DNA of 14,589 nt, from assembly GCA_002405485.1 (NCBI GenBank), contig DHLW01000056.1, forward strand, positions 587 to 15,175. The letters are read 5' to 3'. The DNA comes from Phycisphaerales bacterium UBA4658. GTDB taxonomy: Bacteria > Planctomycetota > Phycisphaerae > Phycisphaerales > UBA1924. Position 1 is the first letter of the stretch, and each line of letters begins with the position of its first letter. Positions 5,981 to 14,589 of the stretch are shown here, one piece after another. The notes under the pieces are model-generated. The model did no database searches, was not told where the DNA came from, and worked only from the letters and a program-made list of their open reading frames with translations. Made by a program: the position numbers and the translations under genes.

Positions 5981-6225
5981 TGAGACAACTCTCGGCACGA
6001 GCGCGCACCGTGTTCAGCCCACGGGGAAAGGTGACAGCGGCGGCGCGTCGCACCGGTCGGAGCGTTTGGGATTCGTCGCCGGGCCCGATGTTGCAACTCG
6101 CCCGGCCTTGCCCTCCCGCACCTGGACACCTCCGCACCGCGTCCGCGCACTCTCGTCCTCTGTCAAGACCAACCTTGTTGTCCGCACCGCGCTCTTGCGA
6201 GCGCACCCTGGGCACACTCACGAAC
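5981..6225 (+). other. Possible speA leader region with direct repeat and hairpin
   Basis: This stretch has no convincing gene. It holds an exact 11-bp direct repeat, TCCGCACCGCG, at 6131-6141 and 6181-6191 (50 bp apart). The second copy leads into a perfect 6-bp stem, GCGCTC-TTGC-GAGCGC, at 6189-6204, about 21 nt before the ATG. No Shine-Dalgarno sequence is visible near the start. The reading frame of speA is open through all of it, as is common in GC-rich DNA. Confidence 0.4.
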
Positions 6226-8208
<1,983 letters not shown>

Positions 8209-8213
8209 CCCCG

Positions 8214-9083
8214 TCAGCGACGCTCTGAAGCGTCCCGCCGCCGCAGCAGAAACGCCGGCAGCTCCGCCTCCGCATACGCCCGATCCCACGAGCCGTGGTT
8301 CACCCCCGGGTAGATCGTGAACTTCGGCGGCGGGCTCGCGCCCGCGCGCTTCATCGCGTCGATCAGCTTTGCCGTCTGCGCGATCGGCACCACGTCGTCG
8401 GCGTCTCCATGAAAGGCCCAGACCGGGAGCCCCGCCAGCCCCGCCGCCAGCGCATCGGCGTCGTCCTTGGCACGATTCGAGTCCACGAACCCGCAGACCG
8501 GCGCAATCGCCGACCAGATCCCCGGATGCCTTGCGCCAAACCAGATCGTCCCGTGGCCACCCTGAGACAGTCCGGTCAGCGCGATCCGGTCCGGATCGAT
8601 CGCGTAGTGCGACCGCACGCGCTCCAGCAGCGCCAACACCAACCCCTCGTGCGCCGGCCACAGCACCGTGCGATCCGGTTTCTGAGGCATCAGCACGATG
8701 CACGGCCAGCGGTCGGCGTTCCACAGGATGTTCCCGCCGAGCCCCTGGATCGCATGCTTCTGCCCATCGGTCCCGCTCTCGCCGGAGCCATGCAGGAACA
8801 CCACCAGCGGCCAGAGGCGCTGCGGCGTGTAGTCCCTCGGCACGTACACCACGTACGGATACCGCGCCCCGTCAAGCTCGATCTCCTCGAAGATCATCCC
8901 GCGCGTCGGTCGGCCAGAACTGGTCACGGACTGCTCCTCGATCGCACGTGCGGCACGCACGCCGCTCCCGCATCCGGACAGCACGGTCGGCATCGCCGCG
9001 ACAAGCGCCGCCAAGGGCAGGACTCGACGCGGCCATCCCGCCCGCCCAGAACGACTCCTCCAGCGTTGACGCTCCCGCCGCAT
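8214..9083 (-). CDS. Lipoprotein alpha/beta-hydrolase (esterase-like), last gene of efflux operon
   Basis: The 289-residue product has an arginine-rich N-terminus, a hydrophobic stretch (VLPLAALVAAMPTV) and the lipobox LSGC, so Cys38 would be lipidated and the enzyme held at a membrane surface outside the cytoplasm. An alpha/beta-hydrolase domain follows: oxyanion region FLHGSGESG (96-104), nucleophile elbow GLSQGG with Ser173, acid Asp229 in HGDADDVVP, and His263 in VNHGSWD. It resembles the phospholipase/carboxylesterase, feruloyl-esterase-like and PHB-depolymerase-like groups; the substrate is unknown. The ATG at 9083 overlaps the stop of the outer membrane factor gene (TGATG), implying translational coupling; a GTG one codon earlier is also possible. 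Its place in the operon suggests a role linked to what the pump exports, but this is inference. Confidence 0.85.
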   Translation of the reverse strand: MRRERQRWRSRSGRAGWPRRVLPLAALVAAMPTVLSGCGSGVRAARAIEEQSVTSSGRPTRGMIFEEIELDGARYPYVVYVPRDYTPQRLWPLVVFLHGSGESGTDGQKHAIQGLGGNILWNADRWPCIVLMPQKPDRTVLWPAHEGLVLALLERVRSHYAIDPDRIALTGLSQGGHGTIWFGARHPGIWSAIAPVCGFVDSNRAKDDADALAAGLAGLPVWAFHGDADDVVPIAQTAKLIDAMKRAGASPPPKFTIYPGVNHGSWDRAYAEAELPAFLLRRRDASERR

Positions 9084-10933
9084 CACTTGCCCAGCATACC
9101 CGCGCCGGAACCGCCGTGTCGCTCGATCTCGGCCTGCGCGGGCGTCCGCGCACGCTCAGGGTCGCCGTACGGCGGAAAGTTGAACGGTGTCGGATCCCCG
9201 CCCGCGGGCTGCCCCACGCGCGGATCCGTCGGCGACCAGTCCACCTTTGCTGCGCCCGCCAGCGTCCCCGTCGCGAACGCCAGATCGATCTGCGCGATCT
9301 GATAGTCCGCAAGCGCCCGGACCTCGCTCGTCTGGGCGTCGGCAAGGCGGGCCGCGGCGTCCAGCACGTCCGTGCTCGTCCGCGCGCCCGCGTCAAACTG
9401 CCGCTGCTCGCCCTCGAGCGTGCGGGCCGCGAGAATCACCGACTGCTGCGCCGCCAGGATCCGCTGCCAGCTCGCCTCCACCTGATCGACCGCGGCGAGC
9501 ACTTCCTGACGGATCGCCGACGCACGGGCCTCCTTGCTGCTCAGCCGCTGCAGCCGACGCAGAATGGCCTGCTGCACACGGGCCTTCGCCGCTTCGTTCC
9601 CGATCGGAACCTCGCCCGCGAGCCCCACCCTCCAGTCATGAAAGTCGGTCCCCGCGAGCTGGTCGTTCGCGTCCGCGAAGTCGGATCCCAGCCCCGGAAC
9701 CCGATACGCAAAGTCCAGCGCAAGCAGCGGCAAGGCCTGATTCTTGTTGAACTCGATCGTCGAATAGTCCTGCGCCAGTCGAAGCTCCAGCTCCAGCATC
9801 TCCATCCGATTGCTCACGCCCAGCGCGGCAAGCTCCGGCCCGTCAAACGCGTACCGCACAGGGTCCGGCACGCTCGTCGGCACCACGAGCGTCCGCGACT
9901 CCATCTCCAGTCCGGCGATGTTCAAGAGCCGCTTGAGCTCGCGTTGCTGATCCAGCACGGCCTTCTCGGCGAGGATGATCTGCTCGAGCTGGGCCGCCGC
10001 CCCGCTCTGGGCTCGTGTGACCTCCAGCTCCGGGGCGTCGCCGGCCCGGAAGCGGCGCTGGGCCCGCTCGAGCTGCGACTGCGCGACCTCGTACTGCTTC
10101 TGCCGAACCTCAAGCGCCTGCCGCACCGCGTACAGACGCCAGTACGCCCGGTCCGCCGCGGCCACCTGTCGGATCACCTCGAGCTTCGTGCGGCTCTCGG
10201 CGATGCTCAGATCAAGCCCCGCGATGCGGATGGAGTACGTGCTGGCCCGTCGCCCGGCGCCGCGCAGGAGCGGCTGGCTGAGCGAGAACTCGACGTTCGA
10301 GTTGTAGGACTCTGGAAACGTGAAGAACGGATTGTCGGTCTCGCTGCGCGACAACGCGTAGTTCACGCTCGCCCGCCCACCGGAACGCAGCGGCACATCC
10401 ACGCCGGCGCCGATCGTCGTCGAACGCTGCTTGTTCGCCGCCGTCACGTCCAGCGTGGGGTTGTTGGTGTTGCGATAGTCCAGGAACGGCTTGAACACCG
10501 CCTCGAACTTCGCCTCCTCCTCCTGAACGTTCTGCCCCTGGATGATCGGCTCGACCAGCGCGACGCGCAGATCGAGGTTGTTGGCGAGCACCGCCGCCCG
10601 CGCGTCCTCCAGTCTCAGTTCGTACTTCTCCAGCCCCGAGAGCGGACTGATCCGCGGCGCATCGTCCTCCCTGGCGCCATTGCCCCCGTTGCCCGTCGCG
10701 GGCATCGCGCCCGCGGGGTCGGCTGGGCGCGCGTACCGGTCTCGGTCCAGCCGATCGATCTGCCGCAACCGGTCCATCGCCGGGGGGCGATCACGGTCGT
10801 AGGGCTCCGGCCCGAGCGGGTTCCCGCACCCGGGCGCAAGCGTCACAAGGCCCACCATCCCGACGCCCACCCACGGCCACCGAGCCCGCATGGTCGGCCG
10901 CACAACCGCAGAAAGATGCTGATGCTGCTTCAT
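9083..10933 (-). CDS. TolC-family outer membrane efflux protein, lipoprotein-like
   Basis: This is the outer membrane channel of the pump. The 616-residue product is longer than the usual 450-500. It has a signal-like segment (VGVGMVGLVTLAPGC, possible lipidated Cys36 but with an imperfect lipobox), a linker rich in Pro, Asp, Arg and Gly to about residue 95, then two repeats of the OEP fold. The long alanine/glutamine/arginine-rich coiled-coil helices are visible (for example the region around VRQKQYEVAQSQLERAQRRF and that around EQRQFDAGARTSTDVLDAA), separated by beta-rich parts (VNYALSRSE, FSLSQPLLRGAG). FDAGARTSTDVLDA is a typical second-repeat motif. A Gly/Pro-rich tail ends the protein. 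ATG 10933 is chosen ahead of the signal segment; the frame open to 11221 overlaps the permease gene. The gap to the permease is 71 bp. Confidence 0.92.
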   Translation of the reverse strand: MKQHQHLSAVVRPTMRARWPWVGVGMVGLVTLAPGCGNPLGPEPYDRDRPPAMDRLRQIDRLDRDRYARPADPAGAMPATGNGGNGAREDDAPRISPLSGLEKYELRLEDARAAVLANNLDLRVALVEPIIQGQNVQEEEAKFEAVFKPFLDYRNTNNPTLDVTAANKQRSTTIGAGVDVPLRSGGRASVNYALSRSETDNPFFTFPESYNSNVEFSLSQPLLRGAGRRASTYSIRIAGLDLSIAESRTKLEVIRQVAAADRAYWRLYAVRQALEVRQKQYEVAQSQLERAQRRFRAGDAPELEVTRAQSGAAAQLEQIILAEKAVLDQQRELKRLLNIAGLEMESRTLVVPTSVPDPVRYAFDGPELAALGVSNRMEMLELELRLAQDYSTIEFNKNQALPLLALDFAYRVPGLGSDFADANDQLAGTDFHDWRVGLAGEVPIGNEAAKARVQQAILRRLQRLSSKEARASAIRQEVLAAVDQVEASWQRILAAQQSVILAARTLEGEQRQFDAGARTSTDVLDAAARLADAQTSEVRALADYQIAQIDLAFATGTLAGAAKVDWSPTDPRVGQPAGGDPTPFNFPPYGDPERARTPAQAEIERHGGSGAGMLGK

Positions 10934-10943
10934 GGGATCCCAT
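10932..10943. repeat. 12-bp palindrome overlapping the start codon of the outer membrane factor gene
   Basis: ATGGGATCCCAT is a perfect palindrome whose minus-strand end includes the first two bases of the ATG. It could fold as a 4-bp stem over the start or bind a protein, but may be chance. No good Shine-Dalgarno sequence lies in this gap. Confidence 0.3.
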
Positions 10944-11004
10944 CGCCAAGCCACCCACCACTCTCGCCCGCCCACACTCTCCCTCCCCGCGCGTTGCCAC
11001 TTCG

Positions 11005-12243
11005 CTACTCGTGCCGCAGGGCCTCGATCGGATCCAGCCGCGCCGCCTTCATCGCCGGGAGCATACCGAAGATCACGCCCACGCCGCCGCAGAACACCAG
11101 CGCCAGCAGCGCGGCCCACGTCGGCACCGCGGACTCTGGCAGCGGGCTGTTGGGGATCACCTTCAAACCCATGACCACGATGAACCCGACCGCCAGACCC
11201 ACCGCCGCCCCGACCAGGCACAGCACCACCGCCTCGACCAGGAACTGCATGAGAATGGTCCCCGGCTTGGCGCCCACCGCCTTCCGCAGGCCGATCTCGC
11301 GCGTCCGCTCGGTCACGCTCACCAGCATGATCACCATGATCGCAATCCCGCCCACGATCAGGGCCACCATCGTCAGTGCGCCGGCGAACACCTGGATGAG
11401 CGTCGTGATCCGCTTGATCTGCGCGATGTACTGCTCGATCGCCTCGACGCCGAAGGTGTTCGGATCGTCCGCCTTGAGGTTCCGGATCTTGCGCATGTAG
11501 AAGGTGATCTCGGCCTTGGCATCCTCGAACAGCTCCGGCCGCTTCGTCTGCGCGATGACGAAGATCCCCCAGTCCGGCTTCATCGCCATCGCCGTGTTGA
11601 ACGGGATGTACACCTCGCTCTGCACGTCGTTCTGCCCGAACATCGGCGAGACCGCCTTGGTCTCCACCACGCCCACGATCAGAAACCGTCGACCGCCAAC
11701 CAGTATGTAGTTCCCCGGCCCGCCGCCCGGCAAACCGAACTCCTCGATCGCCTTGTCATTCACCATGCACACGTTGCGGACGGCTTCCAGGTCGATCTCG
11801 CTGAACGGCCGCCCCGCCGTGACAAACCGCTGCTCGATCTCGTGCCAGATCGGGCGGATCCCCTGCACCTTCACCACCGGGCGGCGACGATCCCCGAACT
11901 GCACGTCGGCGGTGAACTCCAGCACCGGCGTCAGCCGCTCCAGCGACGGACACTTGGCCAGCATCCCGTCGGCTTCCTTGACGTTCATCCGGATCTGGCG
12001 CCAACTGAACCGGTCACGCGCTTCCGGCGGCCGCCGCGGAAACACCCAGACCTTGTTCGCGCCGACCGACGAGAACTCCTTCAGGATGTTCTTCTTGAAC
12101 CCCTCGAATCCCCCCGTCACGAGCACCAGCGACCCCGCGCCCACCGCGATCAGCAGCATCGCCAGGACCGCGCGAACCTTGTTCGTCCAGATCTGGGCAA
12201 GCGCCAGAATCACCGTCTGCATGATCAGCCGAACAACGATCAT
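11005..12243 (-). CDS. ABC transporter permease, FtsX/MacB type
   Basis: The 412-residue inner membrane protein has the MacB layout without its ATPase domain. The first membrane helix is at about residues 22-44, a periplasmic domain spans about 45-282, and three further helices lie at about 283-308, 331-360 and 374-396. The cytoplasmic loop [17 protein letters not shown] (309-325) and the C-terminal [15 protein letters not shown] are the family's signatures. Such permeases do not move substrate through themselves; they drive periplasmic cargo into a TolC-type channel by mechanical movement. The gene overlaps the ATPase gene by 4 nt (ATGA). A strong GGAGG lies 6 nt before its ATG inside the ATPase coding sequence. 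In E. coli MacB the ATPase and permease are fused; here they are separate genes. I omit a symbol because macB normally means the fusion. Confidence 0.93.
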   Translation of the reverse strand: MIVVRLIMQTVILALAQIWTNKVRAVLAMLLIAVGAGSLVLVTGGFEGFKKNILKEFSSVGANKVWVFPRRPPEARDRFSWRQIRMNVKEADGMLAKCPSLERLTPVLEFTADVQFGDRRRPVVKVQGIRPIWHEIEQRFVTAGRPFSEIDLEAVRNVCMVNDKAIEEFGLPGGGPGNYILVGGRRFLIVGVVETKAVSPMFGQNDVQSEVYIPFNTAMAMKPDWGIFVIAQTKRPELFEDAKAEITFYMRKIRNLKADDPNTFGVEAIEQYIAQIKRITTLIQVFAGALTMVALIVGGIAIMVIMLVSVTERTREIGLRKAVGAKPGTILMQFLVEAVVLCLVGAAVGLAVGFIVVMGLKVIPNSPLPESAVPTWAALLALVFCGGVGVIFGMLPAMKAARLDPIEALRHE

Positions 12244-13130
12244 GCACCACCTCCGGCCCCGCCGGGCCGAACGACGGCGGGGGACGCCGAACCCGCCCCC
12301 GCGACGGTCACCCTCGGCTCCCCGCTCCCCGGCAGCCCCGGAATCGCCGGCGATCGCTCACCGTTGCTCGCCGCGTTCGCCGCGTCGTGCTTGGCCATGT
12401 CCGCAGCCGCGACCGCCATGCGATCCAGATACTCGCGGTGGATCGGATCCTCCGCGGTCTTACGATCCGACATCACCCGCCCGTCCTTCAAGCGCACGAT
12501 CCGCTCGGCGTGCCCGGCGATGTCCTCCTCGTGCGTCACGATCACGATCGTCTGACCGTCAGAGTGCAGCCGCTTGAAGAGCGCGATGATCTCCTCGCTC
12601 GTCTTGCTGTCCAGGTTGCCCGTCGGCTCGTCCGCAAGCAGGATGCTCGGCTCGTTCACGAGCGCCCGCGCGATCGCCACACGCTGCCGCTGCCCCCCCG
12701 AGAGCTGGTTCGGCCTGTGCTTCACACGCTCCCCCAGCCCGACCCGCTCCAGCGCGTGCCGGGCCCGCTTCCTCGCGCCCAACCAGCGCTTGGGCGAGTA
12801 GATCAGCGGCAGCATCACGTTCTGCAGCGCGCTGGACCGCGGCAACAGCTCGAAGGACTGAAAGACAAACCCGATCTCCTGGTTCCGCACCTCGGCCAGC
12901 GCCGACGCGCCCATCTTCGCCACCGGCTTGCCGTTGAGCACATACTCGCCATTGCTGGGTCGATCCAGACACCCAAGGATGTTCATGAGCGTGCTCTTGC
13001 CCGAACCGCTCGACCCCATGATCGCGACGAACTCGCCGCGCTTGATCTCCAGGTCCACGCCGCGCAGCGCGTGCACCCGCTCAACACCGACCTTGTAGAT
13101 CTTCTGAATGGAACTCAGTCGGATCGTCAT
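12240..13130 (-). CDS. ABC transporter ATPase of MacB/LolD type
   Basis: This cytoplasmic ATPase powers the permease encoded next. All motifs are intact: Walker [10 protein letters not shown] (residues 39-47), Q-loop Gln91 in FVFQS, signature LSGGQ (143-147), Walker B ILLADE (163-168) with Glu168, D-loop NLD, and H-loop His200 in IVTHE. The core resembles the LolD/MacB group ([13 protein letters not shown]). A tail of about 70 residues after KDGRV, rich in Ala, Gly, Pro and Ser, is unusual for the family and looks disordered. ATG 13130 is chosen because the first beta strand begins at once; a TTG at 13169 is unlikely. The gap to the upstream fusion-protein gene is 42 bp, so the two are probably cotranscribed. 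The 4-nt overlap with the permease gene implies coupled translation. Confidence 0.95.
   Translation of the reverse strand: MTIRLSSIQKIYKVGVERVHALRGVDLEIKRGEFVAIMGSSGSGKSTLMNILGCLDRPSNGEYVLNGKPVAKMGASALAEVRNQEIGFVFQSFELLPRSSALQNVMLPLIYSPKRWLGARKRARHALERVGLGERVKHRPNQLSGGQRQRVAIARALVNEPSILLADEPTGNLDSKTSEEIIALFKRLHSDGQTIVIVTHEEDIAGHAERIVRLKDGRVMSDRKTAEDPIHREYLDRMAVAAADMAKHDAANAASNGERSPAIPGLPGSGEPRVTVAGAGSASPAVVRPGGAGGGA
12250..12254 (-). promoter_or_regulatory. Strong Shine-Dalgarno GGAGG for the permease
   Basis: On the minus strand GGAGG, followed by TGG, lies 6 nt before the permease ATG, inside the end of the ATPase gene. It shows that this genome does use canonical Shine-Dalgarno initiation within operons, in contrast to the singly transcribed genes of the left half. 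Confidence 0.75.
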
Positions 13131-13172
13131 GCGATAGTGCGCCCGCTCGTCTCCCCCGCCCGCAACCAACGT

Positions 13173-14567
13173 TCACGATCTGGACGCGGTTGCCGGCTCG
13201 TCCGGTTTGCCGCTGGGGTTCGATTGGGGCGGTGCGTCCTTTCCTGCGCCCTCCAGCAGCACCTCCTGATCGTGCCGAAGACTCTGCAGAGCCTTGAACG
13301 GCCCGGTCACCACCGACTGCCCGTCCTTCAGCCCCGCGATGATCGCCGTTCGCGTCAGGTCGCTGGTCCCGATCTGCACCGGGGTGGCGACGACCTTGTG
13401 CACCGCTCGGCCGTCGCTGTGCACCTTGCCCGTCTCTTCCAGCCGGTACACAACACGAGCATATGTGTTGGCGCGGTTGATGTTGCCGTTGCCTTCGGTC
13501 ACGGCCTTGGGCAGTTCGTCGATCTTGCGATCGACCACCGCCTGGCTCGGGAGCACGAGCACGTCGCGCACCGTCTCGACCATGATGTCCGTGTTCGCCG
13601 TGAGCCCGGATCGAAGCGTCTCGCCCCGCTCGAGGGTGATGGGCACCCACACCTCGAAGTACCCCGTGTTGTCTCGATCGACCTTGCGCTGCAGCTCGAC
13701 CCGCTCCACAACGCCTCGGAACTCGCGTTCGCCATAGGCGTTGATGTACACCTTGGCGATCTGATTCTCCTTCACGGGCACGATGTTGCTCTCATCCACG
13801 CGCGCCTTGAGCACCATCTTCGACAGGTCGGCGATCTCCATGATCACCGATCCCGCGTTGTTCAGCGTGCCGACCACGACCAGCTCGCCCACCTCCGCGT
13901 CCAGCCGCGTGATCGTGCCGTCCATCGGACTTGTGATCGTCGTGTTGTCCAGGTCCTTTTCCGCGCGCACGATCTGGGCCCGGGCCTGATCGATCGCGTG
14001 CTCCGCCGCCCGCAGCGAGCTCTGGGCTCGAAGGTAGTTCGCGTCTGCAAGCTCCACGGCGCTCGGCGCCACGTCGCCCGACGATGCCAGCTTCCGCACC
14101 CGATCCCGCTCCTGCGTCGCCTGCTGCACCGCCGCCTGCGCACCCTCCAGCCGCGCTTCCTCCCCACGCAAAGCCGCCCGGGCAGAGTCCAGGAGCGCCG
14201 CCAGGTCGCGCGAATCCAATCGAACGATCACATCGCCCTTCTTGACCGTCTCATTCTCTCGAAACGGCAGTGCCACGATTCGGGCCGAAACCTGCGCGCT
14301 GATCTTCACGCTCGTCTCGGGCTCGATCTGCCCCGGAGCCGAGATCGTCCGCGTGAGCTCCCCCTGCATCACCTTCTCGGCCCGGACCTCCGTGAGCTTG
14401 TTCCCCGGCATGTACTGCTCGATCTGGGCGCGGATCTCCTTGCTTGTCCACACGTAGTACCCGCTCCCGGCACAGAGCAGAACACAGAACACCAAGAGCC
14501 CAAGCATCCATTTCCACACAGGCACGCGCCTCCGGAACCACCCACCCCATCCCCGTCTTTCCCGCAC
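13173..14567 (-). CDS. macA: Membrane fusion protein (MacA/HlyD-type periplasmic adaptor)
   Basis: This adaptor bridges the inner-membrane ABC transporter and the TolC-like channel. The 464-residue product has a basic N-terminus, one membrane helix (about 20-38), a split lipoyl domain (about 80-120 and 208-250, with VKKGDVIVRLDSRDL and ITSPMDGTITR), and between them an alpha-helical hairpin (about 122-206). Beta-barrel and membrane-proximal domains follow, with a disordered Pro/Ser-rich end. At the hairpin tip the channel-binding RLS motif reads R156-x3-L160-x6-A167, with alanine for the usual serine. The GTG at 14567 is chosen because AGAGGGAAGG lies 8 nt upstream and the next in-frame ATG is inside the membrane helix. 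The frame is open to the window edge, so a start further upstream cannot be excluded. It is the first visible gene of the operon. Confidence 0.9.
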   Translation of the reverse strand: MRERRGWGGWFRRRVPVWKWMLGLLVFCVLLCAGSGYYVWTSKEIRAQIEQYMPGNKLTEVRAEKVMQGELTRTISAPGQIEPETSVKISAQVSARIVALPFRENETVKKGDVIVRLDSRDLAALLDSARAALRGEEARLEGAQAAVQQATQERDRVRKLASSGDVAPSAVELADANYLRAQSSLRAAEHAIDQARAQIVRAEKDLDNTTITSPMDGTITRLDAEVGELVVVGTLNNAGSVIMEIADLSKMVLKARVDESNIVPVKENQIAKVYINAYGEREFRGVVERVELQRKVDRDNTGYFEVWVPITLERGETLRSGLTANTDIMVETVRDVLVLPSQAVVDRKIDELPKAVTEGNGNINRANTYARVVYRLEETGKVHSDGRAVHKVVATPVQIGTSDLTRTAIIAGLKDGQSVVTGPFKALQSLRHDQEVLLEGAGKDAPPQSNPSGKPDEPATASRS

Positions 14568-14575
14568 CCCGCTTG

Positions 14576-14589
14576 CCTTCCCTCTTCCC
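14576..14589 (-). promoter_or_regulatory. Purine-rich ribosome binding site of the fusion-protein gene
   Basis: On the minus strand the stretch GGGAAGAGGGAAGG ends 8 nt before the GTG at 14567. It supports that start over internal ones. The promoter would lie outside the window. Confidence 0.5.

Noticed and set aside
5410..6225. Upstream extension of the speA frame by 272 codons
   Set aside because: The first part is antisense to the SDR gene and the rest has no family similarity; the SpeA family N-terminus fits the ATG at 6226.
8369..11500. Very long + strand open frame (1043 codons)
   Set aside because: It runs antisense through the esterase, outer membrane factor and permease genes, its product is Arg/His/Pro-rich low complexity, and the minus-strand proteins show clear family motifs.
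12240..12243. ATPase/permease split as a frameshifted MacB fusion
   Set aside because: The ATGA overlap, the strong GGAGG and complete ends of both proteins show two normal genes; the order ATPase then permease is also common for separate subunits.

Overview
The window is GC-rich (short hand counts: about 68% in speA, about 55% in one gene), densely coded bacterial DNA. The best guess for its source is a planctomycete, probably of the Phycisphaerae. This rests mainly on two membrane proteins that begin with the zinc-ribbon signature C-x2-C-x-Y-[DN]-[LI]-R-G-L...C-P-E-C-G. I remember this motif from many uncharacterised planctomycete proteins. The guess is from memory and was not searched.

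The left part (1-5006) is mostly single housekeeping or stress genes. It opens with the C-terminal part of a phenylalanine 4-hydroxylase (1-462, +). A mannose-1-phosphate guanylyltransferase (494-1687, -) and a HisN-like inositol-monophosphatase-family phosphatase (1803-2597, +) then diverge from a shared 115-bp promoter region. Next, all on +, come a short ParD-like antitoxin with no toxin beside it (2664-2837), a zinc-ribbon membrane protein (2880-3650), an OsmC-family protein (3678-4088) and a second zinc-ribbon membrane protein (4149-5006).

The middle (5031-8208) holds an SDR oxidoreductase (-) and a complete biosynthetic arginine decarboxylase SpeA (+). They diverge across a 376-bp region that could hold a long speA leader.

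The right part (8214-14567, all -) is one operon for a MacAB-TolC-like tripartite efflux pump. Its order is membrane fusion protein, ABC ATPase, FtsX/MacB-type permease, TolC-family outer membrane factor, then a lipoprotein alpha/beta-hydrolase coupled to the pump by a TGATG stop/start overlap. The fusion protein, ATPase, permease and outer-membrane channel would together span the envelope. The esterase would sit at a membrane surface and may act on the exported substrate.

No mobile element, CRISPR array, rRNA or tRNA was seen. The most notable pattern is regulatory. Five of the genes that probably have their own promoter carry a TAYSST hexamer 6-9 nt before the ATG and no Shine-Dalgarno sequence, as expected for leaderless transcripts. 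The permease, which starts inside the efflux operon, has a strong GGAGG instead.
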